Below are positions 19,236 through 25,841 of a stretch of DNA of 25,841 nucleotides, piece after piece. Numbering within the stretch: the stretch's first letter is position 1; each line of letters opens with the position of its first letter. Source of the stretch: a virus; the IMG/VR virus record IMGVR_UViG_3300025617_000101, positions 1 through 25,841 of that record; one strand, given 5' to 3'. The notes under the pieces are model-generated. The model did not search any database and was not told the DNA's origin. It saw nothing but the letters and a program-made list of their open reading frames with translations. The translations under genes and the position numbers were made by a program.

Positions 19236-20859
19236 AGATATTAAAGAGGCTCCTAAGAAGCCAGAAGTAGCAACTGACAAGCCTAAAACTTTTACAGACA
19301 AATTACAAAATCCTGAAAAAGGACCAAGCCTAGCCCAGCGAGCAAAGGCAACTTGGGACAAAGGCCAGAAGTGGCGCAAAACAGGTACAGGTAAAGGTGA
19401 TGCATCTGCCGCAGGTATTCTTAAAACTGCATTCAAAGCAGGCAAAGACATCAAGGATCTTGTTAAAGGTCCAGACGATAAAGAAGAACCTACTAAGAAG
19501 GCAGAACCACAAGTTGCAACAAACCCAACACAATCCAACTCTTACAGCACTGACAAGATTAATAGCATTAGAAATTTAAAAGATGGAAGTGCTTTTAGAA
19601 GTGACGACGGAACAACTTATACATATCAATCCAATGCCAAAGGTTGGCTACCGAACGTAAAAGGAAAGCCTGGCATTAATACGAAAAAAGGTCTTGACAT
19701 GTTTAACTTGGCCAAGGATAGAAAAAAGGTAGAATCTAAAAGCAATACCGATAAGCCATTGTTTGAAGCAGAGGCACGTATTCAACATGCGGAAGACCTT
19801 GTGTTCTTCCAAGGCAGTGCAGGCGCCAAACGTGCATTGACACAGTTAAAGGAATTAGCAGATGGCGGACAAGACAACGTTACAGTTAAATGGGACGGAA
19901 GTCCAGCAGTCATTTTCGGCAGAGACGAAGACGGAAACTTTATGCTGTCCGACAAAGGCGGCTTTAGTGCAAAAGGGTATGACGGTAAAAACAAAAGTCC
20001 TGAAGCAGTAGAGAAAATGTTTATGAATCGTCCGGGTGCTCAGCGTAATCCAGAAGGATTTAAAGCACTAGCGACAAATATGAAAAAAGCCTATACCATT
20101 ATGGATAAAGCAACACCAAAAGATTTTAGAGGATACTTTAAAGGGGATATGCTTTATTTCAATACGCCAAACTTAGAACAAGACATGTATATGTTCAAAC
20201 CGCAAATTGTACAGTACTTGGTCAAGAAAGATAGTCCTATCGGACAGCGTATTGGACAAAGTCAAGTAGGTGTTGTTATCCACCGAGTGGTTGACGAACA
20301 GGGCAACGAGACTCCGTTGAAAGAGTTTGATATGTTCCAAGGTAATGACTTGTATGTATTACCTCCAGTAACAGTAACCGAGGCTCCAAAGGTTGACGAA
20401 ACATCAATTAATAAACTTGAAGCACTAATTAATAAGAACTCAGGAGCAATTGATAGTTTCCTTGACAAAGAAAAATTAAAAGCAATGAAAGTCTCTGACT
20501 TTGATAAGATACTTTATTCCTATATTAACAGCAAAGTAGATACAGGACTAGACAACTTAGGCAAAGACTTTATTAAATGGCTAGACACTTCTAAAGTAAG
20601 TGCGCCCAAGCAACAGAAATTAATGCTATATATTAAAGAAAACATTAATACGTTTAGTGCCATGTGGGACGTAGTTAATGGTATTATGAAAGTTAAAGAT
20701 AATATCATTGCTCAACTTGAATCACAAGATGCTGATGTCGTTGCATCAATCAACGGACAACCCGGAGGAGAAGGCTATGTGCTATCTGATCCAAAAGGGG
20801 ATATGAAACTTGTTAACCGCAGAGGATTTAGTGCGGCTAACCGAGCACAAATGAGATAG
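19225..20859 (+). CDS. KxDG nucleotidyltransferase / ligase-like protein (DUF6267 type), 544 aa
   Basis: The centre carries VKWDGSPAVIFG (221-232) with K222-x-D-G, the adenylation motif of DNA/RNA ligases and capping enzymes; FRGYFKGDMLYF (301-312) resembles motif III, GGEGYVL (514-520) motif IV and MKLVNR (527-532) motif V. About 180 N-terminal residues are Lys-rich and disordered, starting MRYKDIKEA with IKE before A, matching a T4 capsid-targeting leader and its cleavage site. A long helical insertion (390-500) separates the motifs. It overlaps the nucleotidyltransferase gene by 11 nt. No nick-sealing activity should be assumed. Confidence 0.75.
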   Translation: MRYKDIKEAPKKPEVATDKPKTFTDKLQNPEKGPSLAQRAKATWDKGQKWRKTGTGKGDASAAGILKTAFKAGKDIKDLVKGPDDKEEPTKKAEPQVATNPTQSNSYSTDKINSIRNLKDGSAFRSDDGTTYTYQSNAKGWLPNVKGKPGINTKKGLDMFNLAKDRKKVESKSNTDKPLFEAEARIQHAEDLVFFQGSAGAKRALTQLKELADGGQDNVTVKWDGSPAVIFGRDEDGNFMLSDKGGFSAKGYDGKNKSPEAVEKMFMNRPGAQRNPEGFKALATNMKKAYTIMDKATPKDFRGYFKGDMLYFNTPNLEQDMYMFKPQIVQYLVKKDSPIGQRIGQSQVGVVIHRVVDEQGNETPLKEFDMFQGNDLYVLPPVTVTEAPKVDETSINKLEALINKNSGAIDSFLDKEKLKAMKVSDFDKILYSYINSKVDTGLDNLGKDFIKWLDTSKVSAPKQQKLMLYIKENINTFSAMWDVVNGIMKVKDNIIAQLESQDADVVASINGQPGGEGYVLSDPKGDMKLVNRRGFSAANRAQMR

Positions 20860-20868
20860 GAGCAAACT

Positions 20869-21294
20869 ATGAAACTTAAAGAAATGTTAGATGACGTCAA
20901 AGTAAAAGAAATTGACGACGATATGAGAGATTTAGATCTTGGTAATGTAGGTTCAGAATTAGATAAGGATGATGACCTAGCACCAGGCTTTAAACAACAA
21001 CCAATGATTACACAAGTAATGAAAGTGTTAGATAGTAGAGGCAATCCAAAGCCAGTTGAAACAGTTACAACAGACGATGGCAAAGAGCATAAGATTACAG
21101 CAAGCCAAGCATCTACACTTAAAATGTTTTTAACTGCTGATTACGACAGTAAAGTCAAACGCCAATTTACATCAGACGTTCAACAGTCAGATACTTTAGC
21201 CGAACTGTTGAAAGGAAAAACTCCACAGGAAATGCAGGCTATCTTCTTAGACAAGTATAAGCCACAAGGCCGCGAGAAGAGTAACTACTCTTGA
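20869..21294 (+). CDS. Hypothetical late protein, 141 aa
   Basis: AGGAG precedes ATG 20869. The N-terminal 45 residues are highly acidic (MKLKEMLDDVKVKEIDDDMRDLDL, then ELDKDDDL), the middle contains a beta-rich stretch (VMKVLDSRGNPKPVETVTTDDGKEHKI), and the C-terminus is helical (LKGKTPQEMQAIFLDKY). No domain recognised. It lies between the ligase-like gene and a 291-aa late protein with a TGATG overlap and is probably a virion or internal protein. Confidence 0.7.
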   Translation: MKLKEMLDDVKVKEIDDDMRDLDLGNVGSELDKDDDLAPGFKQQPMITQVMKVLDSRGNPKPVETVTTDDGKEHKITASQASTLKMFLTADYDSKVKRQFTSDVQQSDTLAELLKGKTPQEMQAIFLDKYKPQGREKSNYS

Positions 21295-22169
21295 TGGATT
21301 TTTTAGCAGAACTTCACGAAGCAAGAATGACTCGCGATTCGAGTAATCAACGAGTGTTGACCTATTCTGATTGTTGCGAGAGATTATACTTGTCAATGCT
21401 AGTGTTACAACTACTCAGACAGTATCCACAGTTTGCTCCATTTGCTTCTGGCTATGCTAAAAAGACTATAGACAAAGACAACTATAAACATTTTAGAGCC
21501 TACAATACAGACTTGTATAACTTTGCATACTTTGTTACAGGTGATGAGGACGCTATTAATAAACTAAAAGATCCTACATCAGCAATGGCTAGACGTGAAA
21601 AGACTACGTTACCTACTATGAATTTTAATCGTTACTTGAGTAATCTAAGCACAGGCCGAACAACTACGATGGATGATCAACAAGTGTTTGTTCGTATTGA
21701 AAATGCGTTAGCCATTACTAACTCAGACTACAAAGACATTCGTCGAAATGTTTTTAACATAGATAGACTAGCAACCGGTGACAAGAAAAAAGTAGTAACA
21801 CGTTTGTTGTTTGCTGTTCGAGCAAAACTTCGTTCAAGTGACATTATCGAATACTTAGAGAAACTTGCGGCAGTAAGAGATTTAGAAAGTTCTAAAGTAA
21901 ACGACCCAGAACCAACAGTAAGTGTGCCAGACATTACTGTTACTGGTAGAGACCTAGCATTATACAAATACCTAGTAGGAACTAAAAATCTTATGATGGC
22001 TAAGAAGTTTTTAGAACTTGCAAAGGACGGTAAAAGTATTCCGCAACAGTTCGTACAAGCATATCTGCCAGCCATTACAACAGTAGATAATATTGTAAAA
22101 GGCGGCCCAGCCTTTGTTAGTATGCTACGAGCACTTGAAAAACGTGCAAAACAACAGCATAAACAGTAA
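21294..22169 (+). CDS. Hypothetical late protein, 291 aa
   Basis: ATG 21294 overlaps the preceding stop (TGATG). The protein is basic and almost entirely helical, with no cysteine-rich or enzyme motif. It begins MDFLAELHEAR, where LHE before A fits the (L/I)xE prohead protease rule. The central region (YKHFRAYNTDLYNFAYFVTGDEDAINKL) looks like a compact helical bundle. Similar unnamed proteins exist in marine T4-like phages beside this gene set. Probably a structural or internal head protein. Confidence 0.7.
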   Translation: MDFLAELHEARMTRDSSNQRVLTYSDCCERLYLSMLVLQLLRQYPQFAPFASGYAKKTIDKDNYKHFRAYNTDLYNFAYFVTGDEDAINKLKDPTSAMARREKTTLPTMNFNRYLSNLSTGRTTTMDDQQVFVRIENALAITNSDYKDIRRNVFNIDRLATGDKKKVVTRLLFAVRAKLRSSDIIEYLEKLAAVRDLESSKVNDPEPTVSVPDITVTGRDLALYKYLVGTKNLMMAKKFLELAKDGKSIPQQFVQAYLPAITTVDNIVKGGPAFVSMLRALEKRAKQQHKQ

Positions 22170-22184
22170 TTTTTTCCAAAAAGA

Positions 22185-22191
22185 CTAAATA
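22185..22191 (+). promoter_or_regulatory. Late promoter box
   Basis: CTAAATA followed by ATAAT, 76 nt before ATG 22268. The leader has a CTTCGT/ACGAAG hairpin (22202-22219) and an AGGAG ribosome site. Confidence 0.62.
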
Positions 22192-22267
22192 ATAATAGCA
22201 ACTTCGTAGAGTAACGAAGATGTCCATTTAAGAGAGAATATATCTCACTAACAACAGGAGAAAAAAA

Positions 22268-22591
22268 ATGGCAGGAATCACAAAAGTAAACGGCGTAAAC
22301 GTACTTGCAGGCAACGGCATTGGCCCACGCACACGTATTTTATCGCTAACAAAAGCGGCAATCACAACTACAGCGATTGCAGATCTTAATGCAGTAGTAC
22401 AAGCATTAACAGCAGGCGGCGTAGAAGGCACAGACGATGCAGTAAGCATTGCAGGCGTTGCTTACACAAGTTCAGGCGTTGCACACGTTGCAGTACAAGG
22501 TACAGGCGCACTAACAGCAGGCGACGACTACCGCGGTGTAGCAGGTGTAACAATGGCACTTGTTGCTGATTTTGATCAGAACCCAGCATAA
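22268..22591 (+). CDS. Putative abundant virion (decoration-type) protein, 107 aa
   Basis: Rich in Ala, Gly, Val and Thr with very few charges (ITTTAIADLNAVVQALTAGG; GVAYTSSGVAHVAVQGTGAL), which is typical of beta-rich head or tail decoration proteins. It has its own late promoter, a leader hairpin, AGGAG before the ATG and its own terminator, the layout of a strongly expressed single-gene unit. No signal peptide and no named family. Virion location is inferred from composition and gene setting. Confidence 0.7.
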   Translation: MAGITKVNGVNVLAGNGIGPRTRILSLTKAAITTTAIADLNAVVQALTAGGVEGTDDAVSIAGVAYTSSGVAHVAVQGTGALTAGDDYRGVAGVTMALVADFDQNPA

Positions 22592-22640
22592 TAAATCCTA
22601 ACTACCTTAGGAACCGTGATGTTATAACAGGCGTCACATT

Positions 22641-22672
22641 AAAAGCGTCACTTTTTAAGTGGCGCTTTTTTT
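22641..22672 (+). terminator. Strong intrinsic terminator
   Basis: 13-bp stem AAAAGCGTCACTT / AAGTGGCGCTTTT with one G-T pair and a TTT loop, ending in a T-run. Confidence 0.88.
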
Positions 22673-22677
22673 ATGAC

Positions 22678-22685
22678 TATAAGTA
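22678..22685 (+). promoter_or_regulatory. Variant late promoter box
   Basis: TATAAGTA followed by ATAGT and ATG 22691, the same spacing as other leaderless candidates. Confidence 0.45.
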
Positions 22686-22690
22686 ATAGT

Positions 22691-23113
22691 ATGAAGATTA
22701 TAGTTAAAACACTGCTAGACATTACTGAAACTAAGAAGCACAAGCACAACTCGTATGACAAACGTGATGTTAACCAGCAGAGTAACTTTATGAGTTTCTT
22801 TAACTGTTTGAGTATGCGTTTTAATCCTTACTATGAAGTTGGCCCGACTGTTAGTAAAGTAGATGTCAAAGGGCTAGGGTTCGGATCCAAGTATACTGGC
22901 AAGCATAATGTATGGGAATTTGAGTTTGACTTGGAACTTGCAGTCGCTGGCATCGATCATAGCACATTAGTTAATGACTTTGATTTAATACCAGTTATAC
23001 CCGATCTAAATGAAACTATTAAAGTAAATAACAATATGTTTAGGACCAAGGACAAAGAACTGATAAACATACTCTTTATACTACCAGATAATAATGTCAG
23101 TGACCCCAACTAA
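22691..23113 (+). CDS. Hypothetical late protein, 140 aa
   Basis: ATG 22691 (MKIIVKTLLDITETKKHKH) is preferred over an in-frame ATG six codons upstream, which falls on the terminator tail. The protein has a basic N-terminal third, then a beta-rich middle (YEVGPTVSKVDVKGLGFGSKY; WEFEFDLELAV). It resembles unnamed single-domain proteins of marine T4-like phages. It has no ribosome site, and a late box variant ends 5 nt upstream. Confidence 0.68.
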   Translation: MKIIVKTLLDITETKKHKHNSYDKRDVNQQSNFMSFFNCLSMRFNPYYEVGPTVSKVDVKGLGFGSKYTGKHNVWEFEFDLELAVAGIDHSTLVNDFDLIPVIPDLNETIKVNNNMFRTKDKELINILFILPDNNVSDPN

Positions 23114-23116
23114 ATA
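23110..23116 (+). promoter_or_regulatory. Late promoter box over a stop codon
   Basis: CTAAATA followed by CATAT, formed by the stop of the preceding gene; about 90 nt before ATG 23208. Confidence 0.6.
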
Positions 23117-23207
23117 CATATAAGAAATAGGCAACTTTACATTTTAATTTAGGTACGAACATTAGGCCCCTTGCACGATAATTTAACTAATTGCATGGAG
23201 AGAATAA

Positions 23208-23444
23208 ATGGCAAAAGCAACACCATTAGAAAAACAAAACCTTGAAGCACACGTAGACTTATGCGCTCAACGCTACGAAGTCTTAGAAGGTCGCCTTACC
23301 AAAATTGAAGAAAAAGTTGAAGACATCCACAATGACATCACAAACGGCAACAAGTCGATGATCAAAGTATTAATTGGTGCCGCTGGCACTATTGTTGCAG
23401 GACTACTATCTACTATTGTAGTCATCCTAATATCCCAATCATAA
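23208..23444 (+). CDS. Small C-terminally anchored membrane protein, holin-like, 78 aa
   Basis: Residues 5-50 form a charged coiled coil (YEVLEGRLTKIEEKVEDIHND) and residues 52-77 a single membrane span (IKVLIGAAGTIVAGLLSTIVVILIS). This is the plan of XhlA/haemolysin-type phage proteins and some holins. GGAGAG precedes the ATG. A lysis role is plausible but it is far from the SleB gene, and a structural role cannot be excluded. Confidence 0.7.
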   Translation: MAKATPLEKQNLEAHVDLCAQRYEVLEGRLTKIEEKVEDIHNDITNGNKSMIKVLIGAAGTIVAGLLSTIVVILISQS

Positions 23445-23452
23445 TTTAAACG

Positions 23453-23459
23453 CTAAATA
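23453..23459 (+). promoter_or_regulatory. Late promoter box
   Basis: CTAAATA, 8 nt before ATG 23468, with no Shine-Dalgarno sequence between. Confidence 0.55.
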
Positions 23460-23467
23460 CTTGTGTT

Positions 23468-23755
23468 ATGCTAGTAAATGAAATTGCCATATCACTTGAC
23501 GAAAAACAAATATGGGCTCGATCCGGTAAAAAAGTCGTGCGCAAATATCGATGTGGGTCAGGACAGCGTAAAGGACGTATTGTATCTAAAATAGGACAGT
23601 GCTTTGCGGCACCAAATGTCAAAGCAAAGATACGCATGAAAAAGACTCGTGCTAGATTAGGAGTTAGAATGGCTCGCAAGGCCAAGCGTACTAAACGTAT
23701 TAATCCAGCAAGTGTTAGAGTGCAACGTATGAATAAAAAGAGTAAGCGTAGATGA
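23468..23755 (+). CDS. Highly basic two-cysteine protein, paralogue 1, 95 aa
   Basis: Starts MLVNEIAIS and soon becomes strongly basic: GKKVVRKYRCGSGQRKGRIV, then a second Cys (QCFAAP) and an Arg/Lys tail (RMARKAKRTKRIN...NKKSKRR). The core K-[KL]-V-R-K-Y-R-C-x-S-G-x-R-K-G-R-I-V with a Cys about 14 residues on recurs in the next gene. It probably binds DNA or RNA, with the two cysteines as a metal or disulphide pair. It may be an internal head protein. Its stop overlaps the next start as ATGA. Confidence 0.72.
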   Translation: MLVNEIAISLDEKQIWARSGKKVVRKYRCGSGQRKGRIVSKIGQCFAAPNVKAKIRMKKTRARLGVRMARKAKRTKRINPASVRVQRMNKKSKRR

Positions 23756-24078
23756 GACTTGATGAGGTTACTGAAGGCGCATTATCGATTATGGGGCGCA
23801 AAGGCAACAAACTTGTTCGCAAGTATCGTTGTACTTCGGGGACTAGAAAAGGACGTATTGTTGCTAGTCCGTCGACATGTAACGCTCCTAAAAGAGTTAA
23901 GAGTAGTATCAACCTTAAGAAGGCAAAAGCAAAACGCGGATCAGCAATGGATATTGCATCCTCAAGAACAAAGAGAACATCAGGTGCTTCAAAACGGCTA
24001 AGTAGAATTAACAAGTCGGGTAGACGCAACTTAAAAAATGTTAGACCTAAAACAAGGTCACGCAAAAGGAAACGCTAA
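23752..24078 (+). CDS. Highly basic two-cysteine protein, paralogue 2, 108 aa
   Basis: Starts MRLDEVTEGALS, with LDE before V and VTE before G, then shares the core with its neighbour: NKLVRKYRCTSGTRKGRIV, CNAP and a Lys/Arg-rich tail (KKAKAKRG...RKRKR). Acidic start and basic body match the design of T4 internal proteins. It overlaps both neighbours (ATGA and TAATG), so the set is translationally coupled. A gene duplication with clear divergence is the simplest origin. Confidence 0.72.
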   Translation: MRLDEVTEGALSIMGRKGNKLVRKYRCTSGTRKGRIVASPSTCNAPKRVKSSINLKKAKAKRGSAMDIASSRTKRTSGASKRLSRINKSGRRNLKNVRPKTRSRKRKR

Positions 24079-24602
24079 TGAGATACAATGAATTTCAACT
24101 AAATGAAAACGAACTTAGAGATCTAGCACGTAAGCGTTATCCTGATCTATCAGAAGAACAACTAGACGAAGTATTACCAGCCATTGGTGCTATTGCCGGT
24201 AAGGCAGCAGGCATGGCGGCTAAGATGGGTGCGAAAGCAGTTGGAGCCGCGGCAAAGACCGCTGGCAAGGTTGGAGCCCAAATGGGTAAGGCCGCTGTTA
24301 AAGGCGCCGCTAAGGTTGCTGGTCAAGCCGCTAAGAGTGCAGGACAGAAACTAGCACAAAAAGCCGCAGGAAAAGTACAAGACAAAGCCGTTGGTAAAAT
24401 GGCACAGCAGGTATTAAAGCCTGGTGTAAAACTACCGATGCCAGACGCAACTGGAAAAGAGCAAGAGTTTGAAATTGACCAAGTTAAAGGTAAAGAAGTA
24501 ACTCTTAAGAATCCAAAACGCAAACCTGGCGAACCACTAAAGACAGTCCATGACAAAAAGGATTTAGATCCAATTTTACAACAACTTGCCGGAGTGCAAT
24601 AG
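24078..24602 (+). CDS. Ala/Lys/Gly-rich late protein, 174 aa
   Basis: Residues 1-30 are acidic and helical (MRYNEFQLNENELRDLARKR) with LNE before N and LDE before V, resembling a capsid-targeting leader. Residues 34-115 are a low-complexity repeat of Ala, Lys, Gly (AGKAAGMAAKMGAKAVG and similar), basic and helical like H1-type histone tails. The C-terminal 55 residues form a small beta-rich domain (EQEFEIDQVKGKEVTLKNP). Likely a DNA-associated internal head protein; the low complexity makes homology hard to judge. Confidence 0.7.
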   Translation: MRYNEFQLNENELRDLARKRYPDLSEEQLDEVLPAIGAIAGKAAGMAAKMGAKAVGAAAKTAGKVGAQMGKAAVKGAAKVAGQAAKSAGQKLAQKAAGKVQDKAVGKMAQQVLKPGVKLPMPDATGKEQEFEIDQVKGKEVTLKNPKRKPGEPLKTVHDKKDLDPILQQLAGVQ

Positions 24603-24605
24603 TAA

Positions 24606-24821
24606 ATGAAGATCAATGAACTATTAAACAAGTTTACTATTCAAATGAGTAACGAAGAACGAGATATGCTCGAACGTATGGGAACTGAAATACGTACTAT
24701 ACATTCGTTTACAGAAAGAGAACGTTTCATAATTGAAAGCCTTATACGTAAGGCATTAGTAAGTAAAGTAGTTAAGAATGGGTCAATGTTGGTGGTTGCA
24801 AATGAATCCTACAAATCGTGA
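24606..24821 (+). CDS. Hypothetical late protein, 71 aa
   Basis: Begins MKINELLNKF, another short leader with INE, and continues as helices (EERDMLERMGTEIRTIHSFTERERFIIESLIRKALVSK). No enzyme motif. Three bases after the preceding stop and overlapping the next gene by 20 nt, so part of the same coupled operon. Unknown function. Confidence 0.68.
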   Translation: MKINELLNKFTIQMSNEERDMLERMGTEIRTIHSFTERERFIIESLIRKALVSKVVKNGSMLVVANESYKS

Positions 24822-25233
24822 TGTAATACAACATCTAAATGAAATTATCGAGGACGGTGTTTCTCGTTATCCTGTCCCTGTGAAAAAAGGAAATAGCATT
24901 AGAATAAAAAATGTTGTTGTCCGTAAAAACAAAAAAGGATATCATATTTTCAACCTAGCCGATAAAGAGTATCATAATTACACGTACTCGCTAGCCACAG
25001 CATTAGCAATAGCACACACAATTGCAGTAGATAAATGTAGTGATGTAGAGAAGATTGAATATTTAGATGCTAAATTAAGTAAATACTATAACGATGCGAT
25101 ATTTCATAAGTATACATTAGAACACAGTGACGATGAAATCCGCAGAGATTCGGCAGAAATGCGTTATGATATTGCATTGGACGAGTGCCGTAGGCTCAAA
25201 CAACAGATAGAAGACTACATATTTGATAAATAA
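24802..25233 (+). CDS. Hypothetical late protein, 143 aa
   Basis: ATG 24802 is chosen over an upstream ATG in the same frame because the protein then begins MNPTNRDVIQHLNEIIEDG and the overlap with the previous gene is short. The middle SIRIKNVVVRKNKKGYHIFNLADKEYHNYTYSLATALAIAH looks like a beta hairpin followed by helices, and the C-terminus is helical (DECRRLKQQIEDYIF). Similar unnamed proteins occur near the end of this late block in marine T4-like phages. Confidence 0.7.
   Translation: MNPTNRDVIQHLNEIIEDGVSRYPVPVKKGNSIRIKNVVVRKNKKGYHIFNLADKEYHNYTYSLATALAIAHTIAVDKCSDVEKIEYLDAKLSKYYNDAIFHKYTLEHSDDEIRRDSAEMRYDIALDECRRLKQQIEDYIFDK
25225..25232 (+). promoter_or_regulatory. Late promoter box over a stop codon
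   Basis: GAT AAA TAA, the last codons of the preceding gene, spell GATAAATA; 25 nt before ATG 25258, with AAGGA between. Confidence 0.6.
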
Positions 25234-25257
25234 GTATAGTTAAAGGAACACAATATT

Positions 25258-25841
25258 ATGAGAGTTGCACATTTTAATAAACCGATCACAACTAACACTC
25301 TTAATGAGAGTTTAGAGAAACGATTTGGAGAGAAAGTTAATGTTGAATCATTTTCAACAGAACAATTACAAGACGCAAGAAACAAATTGCGCACTAAAAT
25401 TCACGACATTGAAACTAATGAATCTTTTGATGCAGTAGCAGACGACAATTATCAGAAAACTAATATGTTCCTTAAAGTTATTAATAAGGCAATTGAAGAA
25501 CGTGCAAGCATCGTTGAAGCAGACATTGATGATGATGCAGAAACTGTTACCGAAGGCGCCGAAGAAGCCGCAACACTTGTTATGGCAGCCAAAGATATGG
25601 TAGACAGAGTTACTGGTTGGATGGAAGACACAGCAGAGATGCAAACAGAATCCATGTTAGAAATTGGTGACAAGATTAGAGACGAAATGGGCAGTGAGCA
25701 ATCAGAGTCATTTATTGGCACAGTTAAGCCAGCACTAGAACAACTTTTCACAACATTAGAAACTACACGCGATGCACTAACTGGTGGCGTAGCCATCTTA
25801 ACAGGCGAAGGTGAAGCACCTGCTATGGGCGACGAAGAAGT
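25258..25841 (+). CDS. Acidic helical structural protein, partial (cut by window end)
   Basis: ATG 25258 with AAGGA upstream opens a frame that stays open to the window end (194 codons seen). The N-terminus MRVAHFNKPITTNTLNESLEK has LNE before S, a likely prohead protease site. The body is acidic and helical (TVTEGAEEAATLVMAAKDMVDRVTGWM; IGDKIRDEMGSEQSESF), like conserved structural or core proteins of marine T4-like phages. The reverse-strand frames here are artefacts of its codon pattern. Confidence 0.78.
   Translation, partial: MRVAHFNKPITTNTLNESLEKRFGEKVNVESFSTEQLQDARNKLRTKIHDIETNESFDAVADDNYQKTNMFLKVINKAIEERASIVEADIDDDAETVTEGAEEAATLVMAAKDMVDRVTGWMEDTAEMQTESMLEIGDKIRDEMGSEQSESFIGTVKPALEQLFTTLETTRDALTGGVAILTGEGEAPAMGDEE

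Noticed and set aside
19225-20859. Naming the KxDG protein a DNA or RNA ligase.
   Set aside because: The motifs are right in type but the spacing between motifs I and IV is far too long for a typical ligase, so only ligase-like is justified.
25366-25796. Minus-strand open frames near the window end.
   Set aside because: They mirror the codon pattern of the clear plus-strand gene that begins at 25258 and lack ribosome sites.

Overview
The window looks like part of a T4-like (myovirus) genome of a marine phage whose host is probably an alphaproteobacterium. Two things point to T4-like: late genes preceded by TATAAATA/CTAAATA boxes of the T4 late-promoter type, and a run of late proteins typical of marine T4-like phages. 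Three things point to an alphaproteobacterial host: a 5-aminolevulinate synthase (the Shemin pathway, which cyanobacteria and gammaproteobacteria lack), a proteobacterial alternative oxidase, and a DUF1127 protein. No tRNA, rRNA, CRISPR array or insertion sequence was found.

Positions 1-8382 are read almost entirely on the minus strand. They hold about 25 small accessory genes in short, overlapping operons. Eight operons start at a near-identical sigma70-type promoter (TTGACA or TTGACT, exactly 17 bp, TATACT) with a conserved upstream block and, in most copies, a palindrome over the start site; a ninth, diverged copy lies at 8193-8221. Recognisable products are a SleB-type cell-wall hydrolase, a SWIM zinc-finger protein, a PD-(D/E)XK nuclease-like protein next to a GIY-YIG-like protein, an AT-hook protein, an Api92-like protein and a lipoprotein. 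Most others are hypothetical. At 8383-8491 transcription switches strand between two divergent late boxes that flank a twin 17-bp repeat.

Positions 8492-17378 are late-strand genes dominated by host-like metabolic functions: YqgE/AlgH, a secreted protein, a cassette with a structured leader followed by DUF1127, two small proteins and alternative oxidase, two tandem 2OG-Fe(II) oxygenases, ALA synthase, a DUF454 (YbaN) membrane protein, a third 2OG oxygenase, a PiT-like membrane transporter behind another structured leader, and a short UDP-glucose dehydrogenase-like protein. Two genes run against this direction, a 58-aa protein at 15196-15372 and a class-3 lipase at 17375-18157; each has its own minus-strand late box.

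Positions 18224-25841 look like a late virion or internal-head-protein block: a nucleotidyltransferase-fold protein, a KxDG ligase-like protein, conserved hypotheticals, a likely decoration-type protein, a holin-like protein, two paralogous highly basic proteins, an Ala/Lys-rich protein and a partial acidic structural protein. Many of these begin with a short M-[RKIL]-x-x-[DE] peptide containing an (L/I)xE site. This resembles the T4 capsid-targeting sequence cut by the gp21 prohead protease, so they may be packaged in the head and delivered with the DNA.

A working model is that the early operons remodel the host and supply lysis and nuclease functions. Late transcription then makes respiratory (AOX), tetrapyrrole (ALAS), oxygenase and transport functions together with virion and internal proteins. 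Several late genes, including ALAS, have their start codon only 5-8 nt after the late box and no Shine-Dalgarno sequence, so their mRNAs may be leaderless.
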